Source: Cephalopachus bancanus (Eukaryota; Chordata; Mammalia; Primates; Tarsiidae). From it: a stretch of DNA of 64,000 nt. The notes under the pieces were generated by a model, which was not told the DNA's origin, ran no database searches, and saw only the letters and a list, made by a program, of their open reading frames with translations. This document shows positions 21,955 through 34,140 of this stretch, piece by piece. Every line of letters starts with the position of its first letter. The first letter of the stretch is position 1. The position numbers and the translations under genes are program-made. The stretch spans positions 177,501 to 241,500 of the forward strand of contig JAPVLO010000951.1 in assembly GCA_027257055.1 (NCBI GenBank). The letters are read 5' to 3'.

Positions 21955-23365
21955 CACTCCTTCATTCCCTCATTCCTTCCTTTCTTATTTCCTTCTTGTC
22001 TCTTTTTTCCTTCCTCCCTCCCTCATTCCTTTCTTCTTCTTCTTCTTCCTTCCTTTCCTCCTTCCTTTTCCCCTTAATTTGTTTATCCCTTCCCTCCTTC
22101 CTGTTTCCCTGTGTCCCTTCCTCTCTCCCTTCTTCCTTTTTTCTCTCTCCTTCCTTCCTTTCTTTCATCTCTCTCTCGTTCCTTCCTTTTTTCTCTTTTC
22201 CTTTTTCTTCCTTCCTTCCTGCCTTTCTTCCTTTCTTCCCTCTCTCCTTCCTTCCTCTTTCTTTCTCATTTCTTTCTTTTTTTCCCTTCTACTTTCTTCT
22301 TCCTTCCTTTTTTCTTTCTTCCCTTCTTTTCTTTATTTCTTCTTTCTTTCTTTTCTTCCTTCCTTCCTTCTTTCCTTCCTTTCCTCCTTCTCTTTTCCCT
22401 TTATTTCCTCATATCTTCTCTCCTTCCTTTTCCCCTTTGTCCTTACTTTCCTTCATTCTTCCTTTTTTCTTCCTTTTCTCTCTTCTTCATTCCTTCCCTC
22501 CTTCCTCTCTCCCTCCTTTTTTCTCTCTCTTCTTTTCTTCCATTCTTTATACTCTCTCTCCTTCCTTCCTTTCTTCCTTCACACTAATTCCTTCTCTCTC
22601 ATCTTCCTTCTTTTCTTTCTTCCTTTGCTCCTTCTCAGTTTCCTTCATTCCTTTTCTCCTTCCTGCTTCCCTTTCTCACTCCCTCTTTCCCTCCTTCATT
22701 CCTTGCCTTCTTCCTTCCTTTTTCCTTCTTTTTTGTTCTTTCCTTCTTCTCTCCCTCCCTCCTTCCTTATTTCCTCCTTTCCTTCCTTCTCTCCTTTCTT
22801 CCTTTCTACCTTCTTTCCCTCCTTTTCTCCTTCCCTTTTTTCCTTATTTCTTTGTTTCCTCTCTCCTTCCTCCTTCTCTCCCTTTCTCTCCTCCCCCTTC
22901 TTTCTTTTTTCCTTCCTCTTTCTTCTTCTTTCCTCCTTATTCTGATTTTCCTTCCTGCCTTTCTTTCTGTTTCTGTCTCTCCTTCCTCCCTCCCTCCTTC
23001 TTTCTTTCCTTCCTACCTTCCTTTCTTTTTCCTTCGTTTGTTTCTTCCTTCTCTCCTTCCTCCTTTCCTCTCTCCCTTCCTCTTTTCTTCCTTCCTTCCT
23101 TTTCTTATCTTTTTTCTTTTCCACTTTCTTTTTTCTTTCATTTCTTTATCTCCTCTCTTTTCTCCTTCCCTTCCTCCCTCCCTACGTCTCTACTTCCTTC
23201 TTTTCTTACTTCTTTCTTCTCTCTCTCCTTCTTTCCTCCCTCCCTTTCTTTTCTCCTTCTTTTTCCTTCATGTCATCATTCTTTCTCTCCTTTAACCTTC
23301 TCTTCCCCTCTCCCTTCTTCCTTTTTTCTTTTCTTCCTCCTTTCTTTTCTTCTTCTTTCAATAGT
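21955..23365 (+). repeat. Polypyrimidine tract (TTCC/TTCTCC), about 1.4 kb
   Basis: Nearly every base is C or T, built from ttcc, cttt and ctcc words with purine interruptions every 20-60 bases. A frame of over 500 codons stays open (Ser/Phe/Leu/Pro only) simply because stop codons need purines; it is not a gene. It is capable of H-DNA (triplex). Confidence 0.96.
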
Positions 23366-23627
23366 GAGAAAACTTAAGAGCTACCCTCTAAGCACATTTA
23401 AAATATGCAATCCTAATTAATTGCAGTCACTATGCTGTATGCTGGGTCGTCAGAACTTACTCATCTTGTATGACTGAAATTTTGTACCCCTCGACCAGGC
23501 ATCTCCCATTCTAATCCCCTGAGCTTCCGGCAACCACCATGCTACTCTCTGCTTCCATCAGTTACTCAAATTGCACTTTCAAATTTAGGAGTTAGAAAAG
23601 TCAACGTTTATTGCAAAAGCATGTTCC
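23366..23627. other. Unassigned sequence
   Basis: A short single-copy-looking spacer between the pyrimidine tract and an Alu. 'tttgtacccctcgaccagg' and 'aatcccctgagcttccggca' recall the L1 or ERV background but are not assignable. Confidence 0.35.
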
Positions 23628-23900
23628 TGACTGGGCGCCATGGCCCACGCCTGTAATTCCAACATGTTGTGAGGCCAAGGTGGAACTATCATTCTGAGTT
23701 CAAAAGTTCAAGATCAGCCTGAGTGGCATAAAGAGTCTCCATCTCTTAAAGAAAAGGCTAGATGTGACTGTAATCACAGCTACTTAGGAGGCTGAGGTGA
23801 GAGGTTCACTTGAGCCCAGGAGATTGAAGTTTCATTGAGCTATGATTGCATGACTGCACTCAATTCTTGTTCACAGACCAAGACACTCTCTCAAAAAATA
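23628..23900 (+). repeat. Diverged Alu, sense
   Basis: 'gactgggcgccatggcccac', 'cacagctacttaggaggctg' and tail 'aaaaaataacaccaaaacca'. Confidence 0.85.
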
Positions 23901-25734
23901 ACACCAAAACCAAAAAAGGAACAAAAAGACACAAGTTCCTAATGACAGTGTTTTCTTCTACTTTTAAATTGCCACTGAATCAAACCAATAATACCTTTTG
24001 GGGAGGGCCCAGAGCTTACAGAAAACTTATTTTCATTTTTTTTATGTGCTTCCTTTCCTCTTCCTCAGGGCATTGACACTTGCTGATCTGTTTTCACGTC
24101 CACTTTCCAACATGTTCTTCTTCATCTTCATCATCCTTCCTCATTGACACCTACTCATTCTTCAAGTCCATTCAAGAAGTTACTCTCCCAGGAGTTCCTC
24201 CTCCTCTAGACTGGGTAATCTATTTTCACATCCACTTTCCAGCATGTTTTTCTTCATTATTCATCTCTATCATCCTCCCTCATGGATGCCTACTCATCAC
24301 ATCAGATGTTCACATCACATGTTATCCTCTCAGGAGCTCCTCTCCCTGTAGATTGGGTGATCTGATTGCATGTCCACTTTCCAACAGGTTCTTTTTCTTT
24401 ATCTCCATCATCCTCCCCCATGGATGACTATTCATTTTTCAGATTCCTTCCTGAACTCTCCTAGTAATTTTTCCCATTTAACCTGGGTGATTTGTTTTAA
24501 CATTCACTTTCCTGCATGCTATTCTTCTATATATGCATCATCCTCCTTCATGAACACCTACTCATCTTTCAGGTTCAGTCTGAATGTTACTGTCCCAGGG
24601 GTTCCTCCTCCTCGAGACTGGGTAATCTGTTTTTACACCCACTTTCCAGAATGTTCTTCTTCATCTCCATCATCCTCCCTTACTGTGGCCTGCTCATGCT
24701 TCAGGTTCATTTCTGATGTTATTCTTCCAGTAGTTGCTATCCCTCTATACTGGGTGATCTGTTTTCACATCCATTTTCCAGTGTGTTCTCATTTTTCTTC
24801 ATCTTCAGTCATCCTCCCTCATGGTCACCTAGTCATTCTTCAGGTTAATTCCAGATGTTACTCTCCCAGGAGTTCCTCCACCTCTAGACAGCATGATCTG
24901 TTTCCAAGTCCACTTTCCAGCATGTTCTTCTTCTTCTTCATCTCCATCATCCTCCCTCATGGATGCCTACTCATCCTTCAGGTTAATTCCAGATGTTACT
25001 CTCCCAGGAGTTTCTCTCCCTCCAGACTTGAGTGATCTGTTTTTGCATCCACTTTCCAGCATGTTCTTTTTCTTCATCATCTTCATCACCCTCTCTCATG
25101 GACTCCTACTCAACCTTCAGTTTCATTCCAAATGTTTCACTTCCAGGATTTTCTCCCCCTGTAGACTAGGTGATGTGTTTTCATGTCCACTTTCCAACAT
25201 GTTTTCTTCTTCTTCATCTCCATCATACTCCCTCATGAACTCCTACTCATCCTTCAGTTTCATTCAAATGTTACTCCCCAAGAGTTTCTCCACTGAAGAT
25301 TGTGTGATATTTTCACATCCACTTTCCAGAAAGTTTTTCTTCTTCATCAACTCCACCATCCTTCCTAATGGATGCCTACTCATCTTTCAGGCTCATCCCA
25401 GATGTTACACTCTCAGGAGTTCCTCTACCTGTACACTGGGTGATCTGTTTTCACATCCACTTTTTGGCATGTTCTTCTTCATCTCCATCATCCTCCCACA
25501 TGGACCCTAACATTTCTCAGCTTGATTCCAGTTGTTACTCTCCCCAGAGTTTTTCTCATTTAGTCTAGCTGATCTGTTTTAATGTCCACTTTCCCATGTT
25601 ATTCTTCTTCCTCATCTCCATCATCCTGTCTCATGGACTCTTATTCAGCCTTCAGGTTCATTCCAGATGTTACTTTTCCAGCAGTTTCACCCCCTGTAGA
25701 CTTGGTGGTCTTTTTTCATATTCGCATTCCAGCA

Positions 25735-25922
25735 TGTTGTTGTTGTTGTTGTTGTTCTTCTTCTTCTTCTTCTTTTTCCTCCTCCTCCTCCTCCTCCTCC
25801 TCCTCCTCCTGCTCCTCTTCCTCTTCCTCTTCCTCTTCCTCTTCCTCTTCCTCTTCCTCTTCTTCTTCTTCTTCTTCTTCTTCTTCTTCTTCTTCTTCTT
25901 CTTCTTCTTCTTCTTCTTCATT
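25735..25922 (+). repeat. Microsatellite expansion inside a satellite monomer
   Basis: The 'gttcttcttcttc' part of one monomer has grown to about 190 bp: (TTG)7, (TTC)n, (CTC)n about 10 units, (TCTTCC)n about 8 units and (TTC)20, after which the monomer resumes at 'attgcagatattactctccc'. Confidence 0.96.
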
Positions 25923-28786
25923 GCAGATATTACTCTCCCAGGATTTGCTCCCTTGTAGACTGGGTAATCTGTTTTCATGTCCACTTTCCACCATGTTCTT
26001 ATACTTCATCATCTCCGCCATTCTTCTTAATGAACGCCAATTCATCTTTCATGTTCATTCCAGATATTACTCCCCCAGGAGTTCCTCTCCCTATAAACTG
26101 GGTGATCTGTTTACGTGTCCACTTTCCAACAAGTTCTTTTTCTTCATCCCCATCACCCTCCCTCATGGATGACTACTCACTTTTCAGGTTCATTTCAGAT
26201 GTTACTCTCCCAGTTTTTCCCATTTAATCTGGGTGATCTGTTTTCACATCCACTTTCCAGCATGTTATTCTCCTTTCACATCTGCATTATCCTCCTGCAT
26301 GGAAGCCTAATTATCCTTCAGGTTCATTCTTAATGTTACTATCCCAGGACTTCCTCCTCCTTTAGATTGGGTAATCCGTTTTCATATCCACTTTCCAGTA
26401 TGTATTTATTCATCTCCATCATCCTCCCTTACTGACGCCTACTCATTCATCAGGTCCATTCCAGATGTTACTCTTCTAAAAGTCCCTCCCCTCTAGACTG
26501 TGTGATCTGTTTGCACATTCACTTTCCAATATGTTCTTCTTCTTGTTCATCTCCATCATTCTTCATCATGGACACCTACTCATCCTCAGGTTCATTCCAG
26601 ATTTTATTCTTACAGGAGTTTCTGCCCCTCTAGACTGGGTAATCTGTTTTCACACCCACATTTTAGCAATATTCATCTTCTTCACCTCCACCATCCTCCC
26701 TCATGGATGCCTACTCAACCTTCAGGCTCATTCCAGATATTACTCTTCCAGGAGTTTCTCCCCCTGTAGAATGGGTGATCTGTTTTCACATTTACTTTTC
26801 TTCTCCTTCTCCTTCTTTTTCTTCTTCATCCCCATCATCCTGTATCATGATGCCTACTCATCCTTCAGGTCCATGCCAGATGTTACTCTCTCAGGAAATC
26901 CTTTCCCTCTAGAATGGGTGATCAGTTTTCACGTCCACTTTTCAGCATGTTCTTCTTCATATCCAGTCATCCTTCCTCACTGAAACCTACTCATCCTCAG
27001 GTCCATTCCATATGTTACTCTCCCAGGAGTTTCTTTCCTCTGGACTGGGTAATCTGTTATCATGTCCACTTTCCAGCATGTTCATCTTCTTCTTCATCTC
27101 CATAATCCTCCCTCATGGACTTCTACTCAATCTTCAAGTTCATTTCAGACATTACTTTCCCAGGAGCTTCTTTCCCTCTAGACTGGGAAATCTGTTTTCC
27201 CCTCCACTTTCCAGCATGTTCTTCTTGTTCTTCATCTCCATCATCCTTCCTCATAGATGTCTATTCATCTTTTAGTTTCATTCCAGATGCTACTCTCTCA
27301 AAATTTCTCCCCCTGTAGACTGGGTGATTCATGTTCATGTCCACTTTCCACCATGTTTTTCTTCTTTTTCGTCTCCATCATCCTTCCTCATAAACTCCTG
27401 CTCAATCTTCAGGTTCATTCCTGATTTTACTCTCCCAGGAGTTTCTCCCCTTCTCAGCTGAGTGATGCGTTTTTTCATCAACTTTCCAGCATACTCTCCT
27501 TCTTCTTCTTCATGTCATTATCCTCCTTCATGGACTCCTACTCAAACTTCAGGTTCATTACAGATGTTACTCTCCCAGCAGTTTCTCCCCCGCTAGACTT
27601 CATGATCTGTTTTCATGTCCACTTCCCAGCATGGTCTTCTTCTTCATCTCCATCATCCTTCCTAATGGATGCCTACTCATCATTCTCGTTCATTCCAGAT
27701 GCTACTATCCCACGAGTTCCTCTCTCCGTAAACTGGATGATTTGCTTTCATGTCCAATTTCAACATGTTCTTCATCTCCATCATCCTCCTTCATGTATGC
27801 CTACTCATCTTTCAGGTTCATTGCAGATGTTTCCCTCTCAGGAGTTTTCAAATTTAGACTGGGTGATCTGTTTTCATGTCCAATTTCCAGCATGTTATTC
27901 TTCTTCCTCATCTGTATCACCCTCCCTGTGGATGCTTACTCATTTTTTAGGTTCATTCCAGATGTTACTCTTCCTGGAGTTTCTCTCACTCTGTTTCATG
28001 CCCACTTTCCAGCATGTTCTTCTTCATCTCCATCATCCTTTCTCATAAACTCTTACTCAATTTTCAGATTCATTCTTCATGTTACTTTCCCAGAACTTTC
28101 TCCCCCTCTCTAGTGGGTGATGTGCTTTTCTCATCCACTTTCCAGCATGTTCTTCTTCATCTCCATTATCTTCCTTCATAAACTCCTATTCAACCTTCAG
28201 GTCTCTCCAGATGTTACTCTCCCAGGAGTTTCCTCCCTCTAGGCTGGGTGATCTGTTTTCACATCCACATTTCACTATGTTCTTCTTCTTGTTCATCTCC
28301 ATCCTCCTTCCTAATGGATGCCAACTCATCTTTCAGGTTCATTCCATACGTTACTCTCCCAGAAATTCCTTTCTCTGGAAACTGGGTGATCTGTTTTCAC
28401 ATCCACTTTTCAGTATGTTCTCCTTCATCTCCATCATCCTCCTTCATGGACGCCTACACATTTTTCAGGTTAATTCCAGATGTTACTTTCTCAGGAGTTT
28501 TTCTCATCTGGACTGAGTGATCTGTTTTCATGTTCACTTTCCAACATGTTATTTCTCTTCCTCATCTGCATCATCCTCCTTCATAGATACTTGTTCATTC
28601 TTCAGATCCATTCTAGATGTTACTCTCCCAGAACTTCCTCCCCCTCTAGACTGGGTAATCTGGTTTCACATCTACTTTCCAGCATGTTCTTCTTCTTCTT
28701 CATCTCCATCATCCTCACTCGCTGATGTCTATTCATCCTCCAGGTTCATTTCTGATGTTACTCTTCCAAGAGTTCCTCCCTCTCTA

Positions 28787-29487
28787 TGAGACAGGAGATA
28801 GCTAGAGAAAGGCTAGACAGACAGACAGGTGGGTCCTATGGCAACAATGTAGCGAATTCCCAGCAGGCCTCTCAGACTCAGTGTTGATAATCAAGCTCCC
28901 CGTGAGGCTCTGAAGCTAAAGCTTAAGTACTCATTGCTAGGAACGAAAAGCTACCAATCAGCTTGCCATTAGGTCCCTACCTTAATACTGACTAATCAGA
29001 ACAGCTACAGCTCACAGCTAGTGCTAACCAATCGGCTTAGACTTAGGGCTATATAAGCACCAGGTTTTCAGCCCCTGACGGGCAACCCCTTCGGGTCCCC
29101 TGCTACCGTGGGAGATGATTTGTCCTCTCAATAAATCCTGCTTTCTCACTTTCCGACTGTCCGTGTCCCTTTTTTTTTCTGGGCACAAGACAAGAACCTC
29201 GACCCTGAAGAGCTGCAACCTGAAGAGCTGCAGTAGGTCATCGGAGCTAGCTGAACCAGGAGAGCTGCCAGAAGAAGTCGAAACTCCAAAGGTGAGACAC
29301 CTCAGGGGCTAGGCTTGCTAGCCCACCAAACGAGCAGCACTCTCAGGGCTTGGCTTGCCAGCCCATTAGAGCTGACACTTCTGGGGCTAGGCTTACCAGC
29401 TCCTCGACTACCCTCTCTGGGACTTGGCTGGCTGACCCGTTGAGCTGACACTATCGAAGTCCAGGCTGTCCTGAAAAATCCACATCA
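28787..29487 (+). mobile_element. Class I ERV solo LTR in the satellite
   Basis: It starts TGAGACAGGAGATAG, ends CACATCA, and is flanked by the 4-bp duplication TCTA (28783-28786 and 29488-29491). It shows CCAAT-type boxes (accaatcagc 28955, accaatcggc 29028), a TATA box (gctatataagc 29049), the poly(A) signal aataaa (29130) and a following G/T-rich stretch. The length of 701 bp and the 4-bp duplication fit gammaretrovirus-like elements. No internal region remains. The R/U5 part has a 'ggcttg(c)cagccc' repeat. Confidence 0.85.
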
Positions 29488-31255
29488 TCTAGACTGCGTG
29501 ATTTGTTTTTCTATCCACTTTCCTGCATGTTGTCATTCTTCTTCATCTCCAGGCTTCCTCCTTCATGGATGCCTACTCATCCTTCAGGTTCATTCCATAT
29601 GTTACTCTCCTAGGAGTTTCTCCTCCTCTAGACTGGGTGATCTGTTTTCATGTCTACTTTCCAGCATGTTCTTCTTTATCTCCATCATCCTCCCTCATGG
29701 ATGCCTACTCACCCTTCAGGTTCATTCCAGATATTACTCTCCCAGGAGTTCTTTTATCTCTAGACTGGATCATTGGTTTTCATGCACACTTTCCAGCATG
29801 TTTTTCTTCTTCTTCATCTCCATCATTCTCCCACAAGCATGCTTAAACCCTCCTTCAGTTTCATTCTAGATGTTACTCTCCCAAAATTTCCTTCCCCTGT
29901 AGACTGGGTGATCTGTTTTCCCGTCCACTTTCCACCGTGTTCTTCTTTTTCATCTATATCATTCTTCCTAATGGATGCCTATTCATCTTTCAGTTTCCTT
30001 CCTAATATTACTCTCCCATGAGCTCCCCTCTCTATAAACTGAATGACCTGTTTTTATGTCCGCTTTTCAGCATATTCTTCCTTTTCATCTCCATCTCCTC
30101 CCTTATGGACACCTACTCATTTTTCAGGTTCATTACAGATGCTACTCTCTCAGAAGTCTTTCCCATTTAGACTATGTGATCTGTTTTCATGTCCACTTTC
30201 CAGCATGTTATTCTTCTTCCTCATCTGCGTCATTCTCCTTCATGGATGCCAGTTCATCCTTTAAGTTCATTGCATATATTACTCTTTCAGGAGTTCCTTT
30301 CTTTCTAGACCGGGTGTTCAGTTTTCATATCCTTTTTCCAGTACATTCTTCTTCATCATCTCCTGTCATCCTCCTTCACTGATGTCTACTCATCCTCAGG
30401 TCCATTTCAGATGTTACTTTTCCAGGATTTTCTCTCCTCTAGACTGGGTGATCTGTTTTCACATTCACTTTCCAGCATGTTCTTCTTCTTCATCTCCACC
30501 ATCTTCCCTTATGGACTCCTACTCAAACCTCAGGTCCATTGCAGATGTTCTTCTCCCAGGATTTTCTCTCCCTCCAAACTGGGTAGTCTGTTTTCACATC
30601 CTCTTCCCAGCAATTTCTTTTTCTTCTTCATCTCCATCATCCTTTCTCATGGACTCTTACTCAACTTTCATGTTCAATTCTAGATGTTATTCTCCCAGGA
30701 GTTTCTTCCCCTGTGGACTGGGTGATCTGTTTTCACGTCGACTTTCTAGTATCTTCTTTTTCATCTCCATCATCTTCTTTCATGGATGCCTACTCATCCT
30801 TCAGTTTCATTCCAGATGTTGTTCTCTCAGGAGTTTGTCTCTCTGTAGACTGAGTGATGGTTTCACCTCCACTTTCCAGCATGTTCTTCCTCTTCTGCAT
30901 CTCTATCATTCTCCCTCATGGAGACCTACTCATCCTTCATTCCAGTTGTTACTCTCCCAGGAGATCACAGCTTGATGATCTGTTTTCACCTCCACTTTCC
31001 AGCATATTCTTCTTCTTCTCCATCTCCATCATCCTCTCTCATGGACTCTTACTCATCCTTCAGGTTCATTCCAGTTGTTACTTTCCCAGGATTTTCTCCC
31101 CTTCTAGACTTGGTGATCCTGTTTCACTTCCATTTTTCAGCATGTTTCTTCTTCATCTCCATCATCCTCCCTCTTTAACACCTAGTCTTCCTCAGGCTCA
31201 TTCCAAATGCTACTCTCCTAGGAGTTTCTTCCCCTCCTGGCTTGGTGATGTGTCT

Positions 31256-31507
31256 CCTAGTAACATGTTTCATGATCCTACGTTATTTTATTTTCTAGAA
31301 TTTCTCATGTTTTTCTTTCTGTATTCATTTGTTGATGATCTGTCTTCTCTGACAAGACACTTCATGAGGGGGCAGATGATGCCTGTGTAGTCCAGTCTTT
31401 AATCTTTTCTACTTAGCTTTCCAAAATATCTGTGAAATGCATACTTTTGTGCCTCAGTAAACATGGAAGTTTCCTGGGCTTTTTGAAATCTGCTTTTAAA
31501 AATTCTT
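31256..31507. other. Unassigned sequence right of the satellite
   Basis: Non-satellite DNA. The segment 31415-31500 recurs at 31655-31740 (ttccaaaa-atctgtgaa, gcctcagt-aacatgg), a direct repeat with an Alu monomer between the copies. Confidence 0.5.
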
Positions 31508-31640
31508 GGCTGGGTGTGGCTATTCACACTTGTAATGTTAGCATTTTAAGAGTCCAAGGCAGGAGGTTTGTTTGAGCTCAGGAGTTTAAGACCAGCCTGG
31601 GCAACATAGTGAGGCCCCATCTCTATGAACATTTTAAGAA
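31508..31640 (+). repeat. Alu left monomer, sense
   Basis: 'ggctgggtgtggctattcac' to 'gaggccccatctctatgaac'. It lies between two copies of an approximately 85-bp direct repeat. Confidence 0.85.
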
Positions 31641-31740
31641 TATATATTCAACAAGATATTTCCAAAACATCTGTGAAGTGCATACATTCATGCCTCAGTT
31701 AACATGGGAATGAACTTGACTTTCTTCTAAAACAGAATGC

Positions 31741-32325
31741 TAGGAGCAGAAATCTGAGATCCCTGTATCCTAGTGACAAATTTACCCCCCAGCTGAACTC
31801 ACTTAAAATCTCTGAGACTATGGCCTCTATGGCCTGAGAATCTACTTTTGACGGATTAGGACTCTCTTAAGTCAGCCTGATCCAGGCAAGAGGGGCCCAT
31901 GTTGAGGCCCAGCCTCCTCTATCCCCTAAAATTCTACAGTGTGTTTTCAGTGAGGTGCCACAAGGATGCCAATGTTCTTTTTTCTCTGTTGCTGGCACTC
32001 AATAAGTTAACTGATTTTGGACCTCTCAGGTCCCCAGCTTAAGGACACAGAGTTGCTTCTTGGCTCTGTATGTGTCAGCAAAGGTTAACTGCTGTAACAA
32101 AAAGCCCCCAAGGAAAAAAAGTCTATTTCTTGTTTGCATTGCAGCAGATTGGGATAGCAAAGGTATCCTCTGCTCCACACAGTCTGGAAGTGATCCAGGG
32201 TGTTCTTAGTGCTCTGTCCCACTTTCTTCTAGGCAGTCCTTCTCAGTCGAGACTCCTTGGGAAGATTGGACCCTCATGTTGAAGGCAGTCATGGTCTGTA
32301 ATGCATTAAGTTATCTCTTTCAGGG
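31741..32325. other. Unassigned, possibly LTR-derived
   Basis: 'gcaaaggttaactgctgtaa' and 'ttcttctaggcagtccttct' faintly recall old LTRs. I see no gene. Confidence 0.3.
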
Positions 32326-32460
32326 CCAATGTGGTGGCTCATGCCTGTCATCTCAGCACTTTGGGAGACTGAGGCAGGAAGATTGCTTTAACCCAGGGCC
32401 TCAAGATCAGCCTGGGCTACATAGAAAGACTCCCATCTCTACAAAGAATTTTTTTAAAAG
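32326..32460 (+). repeat. Alu left monomer, sense
   Basis: 'gccaatgtggtggctcatgc' to 'ctacaaagaatttttttaaa'. Confidence 0.88.
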
Positions 32461-32784
32461 GAAGTTTTCTGTTTCACACCTAGAATGGTGTTAGCTATGC
32501 ACCGTCCTTTAGGGAGTTGAGACCATAGTCACCTGATTCATTTTCTGTGGGGTTTTATTTTCTTGTGGCACCTCAGTGAAGACTGCGTGGTGGGATCTTG
32601 GTTGTCACCTGACTGGTGAAAGAAGAGAAGGCAGGAAATGCTCCTTCCTGCTCACTGACTGAACTGGAAGTGACCAGATCACAGCCTCACACCTGTATAG
32701 TTCCCTTGATGAGAATCACCAGCATGGACCTGCCTTGGGGTGAGGAGGCTGCAAAATGCAGTTGAGTATGAGAAAAATAATGAA

Positions 32785-33465
32785 GGATGAAAGATGGAAG
32801 AGGAAGGAAGGGGAGAAGAGGAGTGGAGGAGGAGGAGGAAGAGAAGAAGGGGAGGAGGAAGAAGAGCAGAAGAGTAGTAGAAAGAGGAGGAAAAGAAGGA
32901 AGAGTAAGGAAGAAAAAGACAAAGCAGAAGGATTAAAAGAAGAAAGAAAAAAGAAAGCAAGAGAGAACAGGGAGAAGAAAGAGGAAGAGGAAGAGGAGGA
33001 GGAAGAGGAGGTGTAGGAAGTAGATGAAGAGGAGAAGGAGGAGGTAGAGGAGAAGAAGGAAGAAGAAGAAAAGACAAAGAAGAAGAGGAATAAGAAGGAG
33101 AAGAAGGAGGAGAAGGAGGAGGAAGAGGAGGAGGAAGAAGAAGAAGAAGAAAGGAAGGAAGAAGAAGGAAGAACATGAAGACAAAGAAGAAGGAGAAAAA
33201 GAAAAAACAAAAATGAAAGAGAGAACAGAGAGAAGAAGAGGAGAATGAGAAATACGAGGAGGAAGAGGATGAAGAGGAAGAAGAGGAAGAAGAGGAAGAA
33301 AGGAGGAAGAAGGAGGAGGAGGGAGAGGAAGAAGGAGAAGAGGAGGAGGAGGAGGAGGGAAGGAAGGAAAGAAAAGAAGAAAGAGGAGAAAAAGAAAGAG
33401 GAAGAGGATTAAAGAAGAAGAAAAGGAAGAGGAGCAGGAGGAGTAGAGAACTGGAGAAGAAGAGA
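32785..33465 (+). repeat. Polypurine tract (GGA/GAA/AGG), about 0.68 kb
   Basis: Almost all A and G: gaagaggag and gaggaagaag words with rare pyrimidines. It is the opposite strand sense to the 22-23.4 kb tract across the satellite. The frames through it (Glu/Lys/Arg or Ser/Leu/Phe) are low-complexity artefacts. Confidence 0.95.

Positions 33466-34140
<675 letters not shown>

Larger units (their letters stand above)
24070..31255 (+). repeat. Satellite array: about 48 monomers of about 135 bp
   Basis: A monomer can be read as gggtgatctgttttca, catccactttccagcatg, ttcttcttcatctccatcat, cctccctcatggatgcctac, tcatccttcaggttcattcc, agatgttactctcccaggag and tttctccccctctagact. I count about 48 monomer starts ('g(g)gtgatctg' or variants), spaced 120-145 bp, from 24075 to 31240. 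Most pairwise differences are substitutions, and some monomers gain or lose 'ttc' triplets. Since 135 is divisible by three and the unit rarely creates stops, plus-strand frames of up to about 220 codons cross several monomers. The repeats share no start codon, so I do not call them coding. A solo LTR interrupts the array at 28787-29487. I do not recognise the family. Confidence 0.95.

Noticed and set aside
21831..23420. Open plus-strand frame of over 500 codons
   Set aside because: It is made of Ser, Phe, Leu and Pro only and follows the polypyrimidine tract. Stop codons need purines, so openness is guaranteed by composition.
24070..31255. CRISPR-like regular repeats
   Set aside because: The repeats are contiguous, with no spacers, in a primate genome. 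This is a satellite.
24370..31390. Many plus-strand frames of 100-220 codons
   Set aside because: They are readings of the 135-bp satellite unit in different registers, with no shared start, no domain and arbitrary ends.
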